Shown one piece after another: positions 44,176 to 54,288 of a stretch of 64,000 nucleotides of DNA. Origin of the DNA: Paraglaciecola sp. T6c (GTDB taxonomy: Bacteria; Pseudomonadota; Gammaproteobacteria; Enterobacterales; Alteromonadaceae); assembly GCF_000014225.1 (NCBI RefSeq), contig NC_008228.1:4588001-4652000 (forward strand), read 5' to 3'. Under the pieces are notes generated by a model. It worked only from the letters and a program-made list of their open reading frames with translations, was not told the DNA's origin and did not search any database. Every line of letters begins with the position of its first letter. Position 1 is the first letter of the stretch. Position numbers and translations under genes: made by a program.

Positions 44176-44418
44176 ATAGATATTTATTCCATTGTTAGAA
44201 CGGGAATCGAGGAAAACGCATGAATCATCATCTTTTACGCCTTGGAGCACGACACTAAGATATGAATTTTAGAGTGAATAAACACAATCCACAAGGCGAC
44301 ATCAGTCGTATAAAGGCTCCCGAAAAACAGATACTGAGTTATTATATTTCGTTAAAAAAGTCCTCACATTTCTGATAATATCCCCCTAGCATTTCAAATA
44401 GAGTAGCCGTTAAATAAA

Positions 44419-45270
44419 ATGAAGCAATATCTCGATCTGTGCCAACGTATAGTTGACGATGGCAAATGGGTGAATAACGAAAGAACCGGTAAAAAATGCC
44501 TTACCGTTATCAACGCAGATCTCACCTACAACGTGGGTAACGGTGAATTCCCTTTAGTGACTACGCGCAAGAGTTTTTATAAATCAGCCATTGCGGAAAT
44601 GATTGGCTATATTCGTGGCTATGACAATGCCGCCGACTTCCGCAAAATAGGAACGTCAACCTGGGATGCAAATGCGAACCAGAACCAAGCTTGGTTAGAC
44701 AACCCTCACCGCAAAGGCGAAGACGATTGCGGATTAATTTACGGCAAAATTGGGCGTAATTTCCCCAAGCCTGATGGTGGAAGCATCGACCTACTCGCTA
44801 AAATTATTTATGACTTAAAAAATGGCATTGATGACAGAGGCGAAATATTCACTTTTTATCATCCCGGTGCATTTCACATGGGCTGCCTTCGCCCTTGCAT
44901 GTACAGTCATCACTTTTCCTTGCTTGATGACACTTTGTATTTAAACAGCACACAGCGCAGTTGTGATGTGCCCCTTGGGCTAAATTTCAATATGGTTCAG
45001 GTTTACTTCTTGCTGGCGATTGTGGCGCAGATCACCGGAAAAAAAGCGGGTATGGCGTACCACAAAATAGTCAACGCCCATATCTACGAAGACCAATTAG
45101 AGTTGATGCGTGACGTGCAGTTGAAGCGTGAACCTCTAGGTATGCCTAAATTGATCATCAACCCAGACATTAAGTCATTAGAAGACTTAGAAACGTGGGT
45201 CACTATGGATGACTTTAGCATTGAGGGTTATGCTCACCATCCAGCAATTAAATACCCGTTTTCAGTATAA
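44419..45270 (+). CDS. thyA: Thymidylate synthase
   Basis: 283 residues. Catalytic Cys160 lies in L-R-P-C-M-Y-S-H, with [12 protein letters not shown] following (nucleotide binding) and [10 protein letters not shown] later. It converts dUMP to dTMP using methylene-tetrahydrofolate. Slightly longer than E. coli ThyA (264), due to short insertions near residues 95-105. In enterics thyA follows lgt; here lgt is about 5 kb away and on the other strand, so the old block has been broken. Confidence 0.96.
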
Positions 45271-45397
45271 AGATATTAACCTACTCATGTGGCGCTAGCT
45301 CTTTTTGCTGGCGTCCTGTGCTTCGATTCATCCTCAATTGAGATGAGTTGATTACCGTGAACTCGGCATTGCCCGTGCAAAACTTAAAGGCGATAAC

Positions 45398-46276
45398 ATG
45401 AGTTTGTGGATCCCGTTTACCGTGATGGCTGCGTTCATGCAATCATGGCGAAATGCATTTCAAAAGCGCCTCAGTGCTGACGTAGACACGTTAGGTGTCA
45501 CCCTTGCTCGCTTTATTCTTGCCGTCCCCATGGCTGCCCTCTACGCATTTGTCCTTTTCTCTATTGAGGATAGCGCCGTCCCACAAATGAATCCCAAGTT
45601 CTATCTCGCCATAGTACTAGCTGCTATATCGCAAATTTTTGCTACCGCGTTAATGGTCAAACTTTTCCGCTTACGAAATTATGCAATGGGTGTGGGGTTA
45701 GCCAAGAGCGAGGCCGTCATTGCTGCCATTTTAGGTGCGCTGCTTTTTGCTGCCCCTTTGTCAGCAATGGCTTGGTGTGGCGTAATAATAGGCGGCATGG
45801 CCGTATGGTTAATGAGTGTGCCTAAAGGCATGCGGGATATCTCTTGGCCTACACTGCTTATCGGCTTAGCCAGCGGACTATGCTTTGCGTTGACCACCTT
45901 ATGGGTACGAGAAGCAAGCCTAATGACGCAGCTACCGTTTTTACAAAGCGCAGCATATGTCTTATTTTGGGTTTTGCTGATACAAACCCTCATTCTATTG
46001 CTTTGGCTACTCATTCGTAGCCCACAAACTTTGCGCGCCTTGTGCCTAAAGCCTAAATTGGTTTTTATCATCAGTTTTTGTAGCTTTGTCGGCTCAATTG
46101 GCTGGTTCACCGCTATGAGTTTAGAAACCGTAGCCTTGGTTAAAACCCTAGGCCAGATTGAGATATTCTTTACCTTACTGATATCTGCGAAATGGTTTAA
46201 GGAGCGATTACAGCGTTCTGACAAGTGGGGCCTTGGGTTAATTCTAGTTGGTGCAGTGCTGGTCATACTCGCCTAA
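45398..46276 (+). CDS. EamA/DMT-family transporter
   Basis: 292 residues with ten hydrophobic helices arranged as two five-helix EamA repeats. The first repeat ends near G-G-M-A-V-W-L-M, and the second ends near G-L-I-L-V-G-A-V-L-V-I-L-A. Members of this drug/metabolite transporter superfamily move small metabolites across the inner membrane; nothing indicates the substrate. Followed by a terminator. Confidence 0.85.
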   Translation: MSLWIPFTVMAAFMQSWRNAFQKRLSADVDTLGVTLARFILAVPMAALYAFVLFSIEDSAVPQMNPKFYLAIVLAAISQIFATALMVKLFRLRNYAMGVGLAKSEAVIAAILGALLFAAPLSAMAWCGVIIGGMAVWLMSVPKGMRDISWPTLLIGLASGLCFALTTLWVREASLMTQLPFLQSAAYVLFWVLLIQTLILLLWLLIRSPQTLRALCLKPKLVFIISFCSFVGSIGWFTAMSLETVALVKTLGQIEIFFTLLISAKWFKERLQRSDKWGLGLILVGAVLVILA

Positions 46277-46278
46277 CG

Positions 46279-46315
46279 AAAAAGCCGGTAGGGAATAAAT
46301 TCCAAACCGGCTTTT
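46279..46315. terminator. Bidirectional terminator
   Basis: AAAAGCCGGT and ACCGGCTTTT form a 10-bp stem with A and T ends between two convergent genes, EamA (plus) and FadL-like (minus). Confidence 0.88.
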
Positions 46316-46345
46316 ATCAACATTAGCGAATGCTAAAACAGCATA

Positions 46346-47638
46346 TTAGAATGCATAGTTATACTGGGCAGACACGATAAACGCATGCCCTTCACTATTG
46401 AATTCCCATTCACCACCAGCATCATCTTCTTCAGTGAAGGTCCGGTCCTGGCCGCGAATGATACTCACCCCCAAATCAATAGATGAGTTGTCATCAAGTA
46501 AATAGTTTGCGCCCGCACTTATCCATAGACGATTGGTGTCAGGAATAGAGATCGACAACAACTGAGAGTCAGTTGGGGTTTCATCGTAAGCAATACCAGC
46601 TCGTAACATCACTTTTGCGTTCAACTGGTAATCTGCACCAATGGCGTAACGGAAACTATTTGAAAAGTTCTCTTCCTTTTCAAAAACTGGCTCATCCTGG
46701 CTAGGGACATACGCCTCTAAACGCTCGAAGCTGCTCCAGTTTGTCCACAACACGCTGTAGTGCACACCCCATTTATCATCTAACTGGTGACTACCTGAAA
46801 ACTCCGCGATTGCTGGCAGTTCTAAATCCACGCTGCCAGGTTGAACAGCACCTGATTGGCCATTGTCAAACACCCCAGGAATAAGTGGTAAGTCGTTGCT
46901 ATAAGTCCCGTCAAAGGTAATGTCGACCTTACTGCGATAATGAAAACCAAAGCGCGAATTTTCATCAAAATCGTAAGCTACGCCTAGGTTATAGCCAAAA
47001 CCGTAGTCATCGCCTTCCAAATCAAGTCCCGTCGTGCTCGACGGAATAACTAATCCTTGGGCAGATAGAGCATTACTTAAATCGCCTAAATGACGAGTAA
47101 TAGTGGCATCGGCGTACACAACATTCAGCCCACCAGCAACAGTCAACTGTTCGTTTATCTTATATGACAAGCTTGTATTAAAATTAACCGTTAGGATTTC
47201 GGTCTTGCCCGCCAACTGGCCTGCGGCGTAATCTTCGGCGAAGTCAGTTGCTAAACCAAAGTTTGAGAACAAACCAAAGCCTAATGCAAACTTGTCATCA
47301 AGCGGCATGACGTAATAAGTTGCAGGTACAAATGCCTCGGGAGCAATGCTGTCGTCATTCAATGCATCAGCGCTGGAATAAGCTGGCGCACTCTCGCCCG
47401 TCAAGCTCACATCCGGAACAATATAAGTACCCACTACCGATAACTGGTTTTCGCTAAATTGCGACATTAAAGCGGGATTGCGCGCCACAACTGAAGCATT
47501 TTCGGCGATCGCTGCGTCACCCGCGAAAGCGCGCCCAAGTCCTGATGCGCTGTGCTCAGACAATTGAAAAGCCGCCGCCATGGTATTTAAAGATAAGGTG
47601 CTTAAACCCACCGCCAAAAGAATTTTATTTACGTTCAT
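46346..47638 (-). CDS. FadL-family outer-membrane transporter
   Basis: 430 residues. Signal peptide to about residue 22 (T-M-A-A), then the FadL start A-F-Q-L-S-E-H-S-A-S-G-L-G-R-A-F-A-G and the hatch motif R-N-P-A-L. A 14-stranded barrel follows, ending in N-Y-A-F. Proteins of this family carry long-chain fatty acids or other hydrophobic compounds through the outer membrane. Its natural partner could be the acyl-CoA synthetase at 8.7 kb, but nothing proves it. Confidence 0.92.
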   Translation of the reverse strand: MNVNKILLAVGLSTLSLNTMAAAFQLSEHSASGLGRAFAGDAAIAENASVVARNPALMSQFSENQLSVVGTYIVPDVSLTGESAPAYSSADALNDDSIAPEAFVPATYYVMPLDDKFALGFGLFSNFGLATDFAEDYAAGQLAGKTEILTVNFNTSLSYKINEQLTVAGGLNVVYADATITRHLGDLSNALSAQGLVIPSSTTGLDLEGDDYGFGYNLGVAYDFDENSRFGFHYRSKVDITFDGTYSNDLPLIPGVFDNGQSGAVQPGSVDLELPAIAEFSGSHQLDDKWGVHYSVLWTNWSSFERLEAYVPSQDEPVFEKEENFSNSFRYAIGADYQLNAKVMLRAGIAYDETPTDSQLLSISIPDTNRLWISAGANYLLDDNSSIDLGVSIIRGQDRTFTEEDDAGGEWEFNSEGHAFIVSAQYNYAF

Positions 47639-47913
47639 AGGATCTCATTACGAATCAACTCATCTCACTCTAAGTATTCGGTGAGAGAGGCAAAAAATTA
47701 GGATGCGGATGATATAGCGTTTGTTAAGAAAATGTCAGTATTAGTCGATAAAATACTTGTTCTTTGCGGTAAAATCGTACAAAAGCCATATACAGCATTT
47801 TAAAAAGCTTATTTATTAACGCGGAATAAGCATTTTACAAACAGATTATTAACAACGCGTAGTGATGGCGCAGCATGCACGGGTTTACCCTCATTGCTAT
47901 CAAGCCAGCAGAG

Positions 47914-48576
47914 TTAGATGTTTTGGGTAAGCAAAAAGACGCCAACGCCCAGCGTAAACAAATAAGATCCCCAAAGAGAATGTTCTATCACGACCACCAA
48001 AGTAGACCGGGACTGCATATAGCGATAACCGAATAATGCTCCGCCAATACAAGACAGGCCCACTGCAATCCAGTTCCCGTACACGACGTGAGCCAGTGAA
48101 AAGCTCGCGGTACTGAGCGCCCATCGGGTATTTTTTGACGGAATGATCCGTTTGTATCGATGAAAAAAGAAGGTTCTAAAAATGAGCTCTTGAGGGATCA
48201 CTGAAACGATAGGGTAAATCGCTAACGTAATAAGCCAAAACTGCATGTCTTCTCTGGGTAACTTGAACAAAATGTGCGGCGCAAAATAATAAACAACACA
48301 CGCCAAAACGATGGCTGCAGGTATGAATACCTTTAACGTAGCCCCTAGATGTCGCCAAAAATCATCGGTGTGCCACAAGCGGAAACGCTTAAAATTAACG
48401 TCTTTCCACAGTAAAAGTAAGCAATAACCGCCCATTAAAATGAGTAATGGCATTAACCAAGTATCGTAGTCAGAGACAAGAAACAGAATTAACAGTGGGG
48501 TACATAAAAACAAGACGGTCAGCTCAGACCAACGTAACAATTGCATATATAAGCTCCTAGATGGTTTATTATACAA
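47914..48576 (-). CDS. CPBP-family intramembrane metalloprotease-like protein
   Basis: 220 residues and six to eight membrane helices. The CPBP motifs are present: motif 1, usually EE-xx-xR, reads Q-E-L-I-F-R (residues about 138-143); S-L-A-H-V-V-Y-G-N gives the first His, and the late E-H-S-L-W-G-S the last His. The first Glu is replaced by Gln, so proteolytic activity is uncertain. Some members confer bacteriocin self-immunity, others process membrane proteins. A second overlapping frame at 47900 is dismissed. Confidence 0.8.
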   Translation of the reverse strand: MYNKPSRSLYMQLLRWSELTVLFLCTPLLILFLVSDYDTWLMPLLILMGGYCLLLLWKDVNFKRFRLWHTDDFWRHLGATLKVFIPAAIVLACVVYYFAPHILFKLPREDMQFWLITLAIYPIVSVIPQELIFRTFFFHRYKRIIPSKNTRWALSTASFSLAHVVYGNWIAVGLSCIGGALFGYRYMQSRSTLVVVIEHSLWGSYLFTLGVGVFLLTQNI

Positions 48577-48729
48577 TTAGTGACGATTATTTGTTCATGA
48601 AAATGTCATGTAAATCGGTTAACCATTGGTATAATTTATAACCTTTACACATGCTCCCTATATAAAGACCCATGCGGGCAGTTCACTTTTTAGCGCAATA
48701 TTTTTTGCGCTATTTTTCTGCATTGCCCC

Positions 48730-48760
48730 TTGTAAACAGGAGCTTAACGACGCATATAAT
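48730..48760 (+). promoter_or_regulatory. Possible promoter of the Dps gene
   Basis: TTGTAA (48730-48735) and TATAAT (48755-48760), spaced 19 bases. The start point would be about 55 bases before the gene. Spacing is slightly long, so moderate support. Confidence 0.4.
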
Positions 48761-48820
48761 TAGGGTATTCAGAATTTTTAAATTACCGTTCCTTTTATTT
48801 TTGAACCTAGGGAGTTAGGC

Positions 48821-49291
48821 ATGACAACGATCGATATTGGTATCAATGAAACAAACAGAGTAAAAATTGCTGATGGACTAAAGGCTTTATTAGCGGATTC
48901 TTACACTCTGTATCTACAAACTCATAATTTTCACTGGAACGTCACAGGCCCTCAGTTTCGCGAGCTACATTTGATGTTCGAAGAGCAATACACAGAATTA
49001 GCAACAGCTGTCGATGATATCGCCGAGCGTATTCGTACACTGGATGTCGCAGCCCCTGGCACATATAAAGAATTTGCCAAGCTAAGTTCTATTAAAGAAG
49101 TGGATGGTGTACCTGAAGCATCAGAGATGATTGATTTACTGACTAAAGGTCATGAGCAAGTCGTGAGAACGTCTCGTGAAGTATTGAAGCTGGCTCAAGA
49201 TGCTGAAGACGAATCAACAGCCGCCCTAGTGTCTGATCGCATGCGAATTCATGAGAAAACATCTTGGATGTTACGCGCGACTCGTAAGTAA
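48821..49291 (+). CDS. Dps-family ferritin-like protein
   Basis: 156 residues. The dinuclear-iron site of Dps is seen in [10 protein letters not shown] near residue 37, with a following [11 protein letters not shown] and D-D-I-A-E-R. Dps proteins form twelve-part shells that oxidise iron with peroxide and may protect DNA. The short N-terminus (about 10 residues before the first helix) has only one Lys, so DNA binding may be weak. A promoter candidate and a clear terminator flank this single gene. Confidence 0.92.
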   Translation: MTTIDIGINETNRVKIADGLKALLADSYTLYLQTHNFHWNVTGPQFRELHLMFEEQYTELATAVDDIAERIRTLDVAAPGTYKEFAKLSSIKEVDGVPEASEMIDLLTKGHEQVVRTSREVLKLAQDAEDESTAALVSDRMRIHEKTSWMLRATRK

Positions 49292-49337
49292 TATTAGCAA
49301 AACGGAGTTGCATCTTTAGCAATCACGCATTTAATAG

Positions 49338-49364
49338 AAAGGGCTAGGTTACTAGCCCTTTTTA
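49338..49364 (+). terminator. Terminator after the Dps gene
   Basis: AAAGGGCTAG and CTAGCCCTTT form a stem around a 4-base loop and are followed by T; it also has A in front, so it may serve the minus-strand SDR gene. Confidence 0.88.
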
Positions 49365-49380
49365 TTGTCAGCTTGATTGG

Positions 49381-50166
49381 TTAATTGACTAACGTTGTGC
49401 CTCCGTCTACGGGCAGTATTTGTCCCGTCATGAAGCCACCCGCTTTGCTTGCTAACATCAAAGCGACACCAGCAATATCAGATGCTTCGCCCCAGCGACG
49501 CATAGGTATAGACTGGAGTTCTTCTTCAAACGCTTCTTTATCTTCACTCAGAAATTCGGTCATTTTTGAATAGAAACGACCAGGTGCGATGGCGTTTACT
49601 CGAATATGTTTATCAACTAATTCTTTGGCTAAAACCCGGGTTAGCTGATGAATTGCAGATTTAGAAACAGCATAGCTGTAATTATCAAGCCCGTTGCCTA
49701 CAATCCCCGCGATAGAGCCGATATTAATCACGGCAGACGTATTGTCCTTGCTCGCATTCTTTTCAAGCAATGGCGTTAACGCTTGGGTTAAAAAGAATGG
49801 GCTTTTCACGTTTAAATCCATCACCTTGTCCCAGCCCTTTTCAGGGAATTGGCCAAATGGTGCCCCCCAAGCCGTGCCTGCATTGTTCACCAACACATCA
49901 ATATGCTGCTCGCGGTCATTTAGCTGCTTGACCAAATCCATCACACCTTCGCTGGTTGCAACATCACCCACGAGTGCCACACAGTCGCCAAATTGTCTAA
50001 GCTCTTCGGCGGCATCTAAACACGCTTGTGCTTTACGCGCAGTAATATACACCCGTTTAGCACCTGCTTCTAAAAAGCCCTGCGCCATAAAAGCCCCTAA
50101 ACCCCGTGAGCCACCGGTGACAACGCATACCTTGCCTTGCATTGAAAATAAATTATCTAACATCAT
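49381..50166 (-). CDS. Short-chain dehydrogenase/reductase
   Basis: 261 residues. Cofactor motif T-G-G-S-R-G-L-G near residue 18, N-N-A-G near 92, catalytic Ser in I-G-S-I-A-G and Y-S-Y-A-V-S-K for the Tyr-Lys pair. Arg at the end of the second strand (I-T-A-R-K) suggests NADPH. It reduces a carbonyl; the wording is closest to 3-oxoacyl-ACP-reductase-like or gluconate-5-dehydrogenase-like members, not decidable here. Confidence 0.88.
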   Translation of the reverse strand: MMLDNLFSMQGKVCVVTGGSRGLGAFMAQGFLEAGAKRVYITARKAQACLDAAEELRQFGDCVALVGDVATSEGVMDLVKQLNDREQHIDVLVNNAGTAWGAPFGQFPEKGWDKVMDLNVKSPFFLTQALTPLLEKNASKDNTSAVINIGSIAGIVGNGLDNYSYAVSKSAIHQLTRVLAKELVDKHIRVNAIAPGRFYSKMTEFLSEDKEAFEEELQSIPMRRWGEASDIAGVALMLASKAGGFMTGQILPVDGGTTLVN

Positions 50167-50323
50167 TCTCTCCTGAACAGAAATCGACCATCGATGATTT
50201 AGACTAACAAGAAGCAGCTGGGCAGATTATTTTTTGAGGTGATAATTAAGTATAGGTTTAACGCGGTAGGCTCTGTGGCCAAAAGAACTGGCTCACAGAG
50301 AGCGAGCCAGTAAATAGAAATAA

Positions 50324-51166
50324 TTAAGCTTTAGCGGCTTTTGATGACTTAGGTACCCCAGTCTCTGCCATTTTATTACGGCGCACAGCCCACACCATCA
50401 GCGCAATTCCACCTATGATCATAGGTGCTGATAATATTTGCCCCTGTGAAATTCCCAGAGAGAATGCCCCTTCGTACAAACCTATGTGCTGGTCCGGCTC
50501 TCGGAAGAACTCCACAAAAAACCGAAAGCTGCCGTACCCTAATAAGAATAAACCACTTACCGCGCCAATAGGCCGAGGCTTGCGGGAATAAAGCCATAGT
50601 ATTAAGAACAAAACGACGCCTTCAAGAGCGAATTCGTACAATTGTGAAGGGTGGCGAGGTAAGGGCCCGGCTCCAGGGAAAATAACGCCCCAGGACACAT
50701 CCGTAGTACGCCCCCATAGCTCGGCATTTATGAAGTTACCGATACGCCCAGCCCCTAAACCAATGGGCACTAAGGGCGCGATAAAATCACCCACTTGTAA
50801 AAAAGTACATTTTGCTTTGCGCGAGAACCACCAAAGTGCAGCAATAACACCCAACAAGCCGCCATGGAAAGACATGCCCCCAGTCCAAATTTTAAATAAA
50901 TATAAGGGATCAGAGAGGAATAACTCGAATTGATAAAAGAGTACGTAGCCAATTCGCCCTCCTAAAATAACGCCTAAAAAGCCCCAGAATAATAAATCGC
51001 TTAGTTGCTCTTTCGTCCAATTAGTACGTGATAAACGCACGCCAGCCAACCAAAACGCAGCGGCAAATCCCACCAAATACATTAAGCCGTACCAGCGCAA
51101 GCTCAAGGGCCCAATGCTAAAGATGATTGGGTCTATTTGTGGAAATGTAAAATAACTACTTACCAT
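50324..51166 (-). CDS. lgt: Prolipoprotein diacylglyceryl transferase
   Basis: 280 residues, seven membrane helices. The catalytic motif region is intact: [10 protein letters not shown] with His101, and [14 protein letters not shown] with Arg141, matching His103 and Arg143 of E. coli. It moves diacylglycerol from phosphatidylglycerol to the lipobox Cys of prelipoproteins, the first step of their maturation. It starts 9 bases after the TauE-type gene stop and belongs to the rppH-ptsP-TauE-lgt operon. Confidence 0.96.
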   Translation of the reverse strand: MVSSYFTFPQIDPIIFSIGPLSLRWYGLMYLVGFAAAFWLAGVRLSRTNWTKEQLSDLLFWGFLGVILGGRIGYVLFYQFELFLSDPLYLFKIWTGGMSFHGGLLGVIAALWWFSRKAKCTFLQVGDFIAPLVPIGLGAGRIGNFINAELWGRTTDVSWGVIFPGAGPLPRHPSQLYEFALEGVVLFLILWLYSRKPRPIGAVSGLFLLGYGSFRFFVEFFREPDQHIGLYEGAFSLGISQGQILSAPMIIGGIALMVWAVRRNKMAETGVPKSSKAAKA

Positions 51167-51175
51167 GTTGAATTT

Positions 51176-51976
51176 TTATCCTAATAACATTCGTAGACTA
51201 ACAATGACTAAAAAGCCGGCAAAAATTTTCTTTAAAAGTTTCGTGTCCAAGGAGCGGCCTAATTTCGCCCCTATGTTGGCAGTAAACACTGACGTCAACA
51301 CTATCCCAAAGGTGGCAGGCAAATAAATGAAGCCCACAGACCACTGGGGTAAATGTTCGTTATTCCAGCCTGCAACGATAAAACTGGCGGAACCGAACAA
51401 CGCGATGACTAAGCCACTAAATGCAGCACAACCAATTGCTGCTCGCACATCAACCCGACACCACAATAACGCGGGCACCATGATAGCACCCCCACCGATT
51501 CCCATAACTGAGGAAATGCAACCAGTTATGACACCAATCAATAGCAACAGTTGTTTCGTCACGTCTCGTTTCGCATTTTTGTTGCCCAAGAACACCATTT
51601 GCACTGCAATAAGCAGCACCAAGGTGGCAAATAACGTTTTTAATGATTGTGCTGAAATGACGGTAGCAAACTGAGGGCCGATTATCGCTCCTACTGAAAT
51701 ACCCAAGCCTGTCCAAAGCAAATAGAACTGGCGCAAGTTACCTAACTTATAGTGTGCCCTTGATGAAGAAATAGCAGTTAACACGATAGTAGACAAGGAC
51801 GTAGCGATCGCCATTGGCATGGCAACTTTTAACGGTAGGTGTACGTATTCGGTAAGCAGATACAGTAAAGAAGGCACGATAATGAGCCCTCCGCCTATGC
51901 CCAACAGCCCAGCGAATAAGCCAACGAACGCACCTAATAAGGTACATACCAAGAATATAAGTAATGCAGGATCCAC
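51176..51976 (-). CDS. TauE/SafE-family membrane transporter
   Basis: 266 residues from a GTG preceded by GGGAG. Eight predicted membrane helices with the paired family motifs G-L-F-A-G-L-L-G-I-G-G-G near residue 20 and S-S-V-M-G-I-G-G-G near 160. These proteins export sulfite, sulfoacetate or similar anions; the substrate here is open. The gene sits between ptsP and lgt, 10-15 bases from each. This insertion is common in Alteromonadales and Vibrio-like relatives, an impression I could not check. Confidence 0.88.
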   Translation of the reverse strand: MDPALLIFLVCTLLGAFVGLFAGLLGIGGGLIIVPSLLYLLTEYVHLPLKVAMPMAIATSLSTIVLTAISSSRAHYKLGNLRQFYLLWTGLGISVGAIIGPQFATVISAQSLKTLFATLVLLIAVQMVFLGNKNAKRDVTKQLLLLIGVITGCISSVMGIGGGAIMVPALLWCRVDVRAAIGCAAFSGLVIALFGSASFIVAGWNNEHLPQWSVGFIYLPATFGIVLTSVFTANIGAKLGRSLDTKLLKKIFAGFLVIVSLRMLLG

Positions 51977-51990
51977 TTTTATTACTCCCG

Positions 51991-54279
51991 CTAAATACCC
52001 GCGCGGATCAAGCCGCCAAGACCAATCGATTCAAGATAAAGGTTTACCCGTTCGCGCACGTCTTTCGGGTCGCTCATGGTTAACACTTCATTAAGTAATG
52101 CTTTCGCATCATTCAAATTAGCGCTGCGGGCAACCCATTTTATTTTGAGTAAGCTATGACTGTTCATACTTAGTTTTCGGTATCCCATCGCCATTAATAG
52201 GATTGTTCCGCCAGGCTCCCCGGCTAATTCACCACATAAAGTAATGGGTACGTTTAAGTCGTTGGCTTGCTGCGCAATATTGTACAGCGCTGCTAACACA
52301 GCCGGATGATAGCTATCATACAGCTCAGAAACCCGCGCGTTATTTCTATCGACTGCCAGCAAATACTGGGTTAAATCATTGCTGCCCACTGAAAAGAAGT
52401 CGACAATTTTTGCTAACTGAGGCAGTTGATAAATAACCGCCGGCACTTCAAGCATCACACCGATTTTAGGATGATACAGCGTACCATCTTGAACTTTCGC
52501 CTCTTCTTGCACTTCGAAAAAGGCCTGACTTATTAACCTCTTGGCTTCTAGCACTTCACTTACCGATGTGATCATAGGCAACATAATTTGCAAGTTTTGC
52601 AACCCGATACTGGCGCGTAACATGGCGCGAATTTGCACCAAAAACACCTCTGGATGGTCAAGTGTTAAGCGGATACCTCGCCAGCCTAGAAAAGGGTTTT
52701 CCTCAGTCATAGGGAAATACGGCAAAGGCTTGTCACCGCCTACATCTAACGTACGCATGGTGAAAGGTTTGTCTGGCTCAGCGCTTAACATTGCTCTATA
52801 GAGTTCAACTTGCTCTTTTTCGGTAGGGAAACGCTGACGCATCATAAACGGAATTTCAGTACGAAATAGCCCCACACCATCAGCGTAACTAGAGTAGGTA
52901 TTTTCGATATCGGCCGACAGCCCTGCATTTACCAATAGGCTAAGCAAGCAATTATCTTTCGTTACGGCTGGCAGGTCGTCTTGTGCAAGAATTTTATCAC
53001 TTAACAGCTTTTCTTCATGTATAAGCTGCTGGAATTCTCGTTCAATGGTCTGATTAGGCGAAACAATAATCCCGCCGGTGTAACCATCCAGTAAAATGTC
53101 TTTGTTATCGAGTAGGGATAGTGGAACACCTGTCACCCCCATAACCGCGGGAACACCCAATGCTCTAGCCATTATTGCTGCATGAGAGTTACTAGAGCCA
53201 CGAATCGAAATCAGGCCGCAGAGCTTACCTTTAGGGAATTCAGCAAGCATGGTCGCCGTCAGCTCTTCTGCTACCAAAATACATTTTTCTGGCAGCTCTT
53301 CACGCGTTAAACGGCTGGTATCAAGATTAAGGAGATTCGCTAAAATGCGATTGGAAAGATCTTCTACATCCACTGCGCGTTCACGCATATAGGCATCGCT
53401 CATGCCTTGGAACTGAGTGATATAGTTTTCAACCACCATTTTTAAAGACGTTGCAGCATCCCATCCAAGTGTTATTTTCTGCTCTACTTCACGGCCTAAG
53501 CTGTTCGCATCCAGTAGATGGTGGTAAAGGGTGAAAATAGCTTGCACGTCATCGGGCACCTCTCCTTGAATTCGCTGAGATAAGACCTCAACTTGCTCCC
53601 GAGTTTGCATAACCGCAGAGCGATAATTCTGTATTTGGGTTTCCCGATCGCCACTGCGTTTTGGTACGTGGTTGCGTAGATTAACCAGTAAATTTTGTAC
53701 CACGCCAACCCCGGCCGCTAAACCCGAAGAGCCCGGCACACCCTTGACACTTTTTATCTCATTTTGTTCGGGGTGGTCATCGCTCAAGCTAAATCGGCCA
53801 CGGGCTTCAGCATTAACAATTTCAACGGCCAACTGCATTGCGAGTGTCACTAGGAACGCTTCTTCATCTTGGCTAAAAAGACGCTTTCGTTGCTGTTGTA
53901 GTGTCAGCACGCCCAATACTTTTCGTTGATGAATAATAGGCGCACCTAAAAAGGCGTGATATTGCTCTTCTTGTACTTCAGGATAATGTTTAAATCTGGG
54001 GTGGGTTTGCGCATTACTTATGTTGATTGGCTCTTCGCGCTGGCCAATTAAGCCGATCAGCCCTTCAGAAAACCCTATCGATACATTTCCAATAGCAGAT
54101 TTCGCCAGGCCTTCTGTGGCTCGCAGCGTAAAGTGCTGCTTTTCGTAGTTGGCTAAATATATGCTGACAGAGTCGACCTTGATGGCCTCTTTAAGACTCT
54201 TTGCCACACCGCTAAGCGCATCATCTAGGACGGGAGTTTGATTGACCTCTTTAACGATGCGTTTTAGCTTGGTTAACAT
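51991..54279 (-). CDS. ptsP: Phosphoenolpyruvate-protein phosphotransferase PtsP (EI-Ntr)
   Basis: 762 residues. GAF domain (about 15-160), then the enzyme I layout: phospho-His366 in S-N-S-H-A-A-I-M-A-R, the PEP-binding barrel with L-F-R-T-E near 460 and the late G-E-L-A-G-E-P. It starts the nitrogen-related PTS relay (PtsP to NPr to EIIA-Ntr), which senses nitrogen and potassium balance. It follows rppH by 9 bases, as in E. coli (rppH-ptsP-lgt). Full length and no odd residues. Confidence 0.96.
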   Translation of the reverse strand: MLTKLKRIVKEVNQTPVLDDALSGVAKSLKEAIKVDSVSIYLANYEKQHFTLRATEGLAKSAIGNVSIGFSEGLIGLIGQREEPINISNAQTHPRFKHYPEVQEEQYHAFLGAPIIHQRKVLGVLTLQQQRKRLFSQDEEAFLVTLAMQLAVEIVNAEARGRFSLSDDHPEQNEIKSVKGVPGSSGLAAGVGVVQNLLVNLRNHVPKRSGDRETQIQNYRSAVMQTREQVEVLSQRIQGEVPDDVQAIFTLYHHLLDANSLGREVEQKITLGWDAATSLKMVVENYITQFQGMSDAYMRERAVDVEDLSNRILANLLNLDTSRLTREELPEKCILVAEELTATMLAEFPKGKLCGLISIRGSSNSHAAIMARALGVPAVMGVTGVPLSLLDNKDILLDGYTGGIIVSPNQTIEREFQQLIHEEKLLSDKILAQDDLPAVTKDNCLLSLLVNAGLSADIENTYSSYADGVGLFRTEIPFMMRQRFPTEKEQVELYRAMLSAEPDKPFTMRTLDVGGDKPLPYFPMTEENPFLGWRGIRLTLDHPEVFLVQIRAMLRASIGLQNLQIMLPMITSVSEVLEAKRLISQAFFEVQEEAKVQDGTLYHPKIGVMLEVPAVIYQLPQLAKIVDFFSVGSNDLTQYLLAVDRNNARVSELYDSYHPAVLAALYNIAQQANDLNVPITLCGELAGEPGGTILLMAMGYRKLSMNSHSLLKIKWVARSANLNDAKALLNEVLTMSDPKDVRERVNLYLESIGLGGLIRAGI

Positions 54280-54288
54280 ATTAACCCT

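Noticed and set aside
45285-45325. Hairpin after thyA as a terminator
   Set aside because: CGCTAGC/GCTGGCG pair only with a wobble and no T run follows, so support is too weak.
47900-48124. Second minus-strand frame within the CPBP gene
   Set aside because: It is a shifted frame of the CPBP gene, with no domain or start signal.
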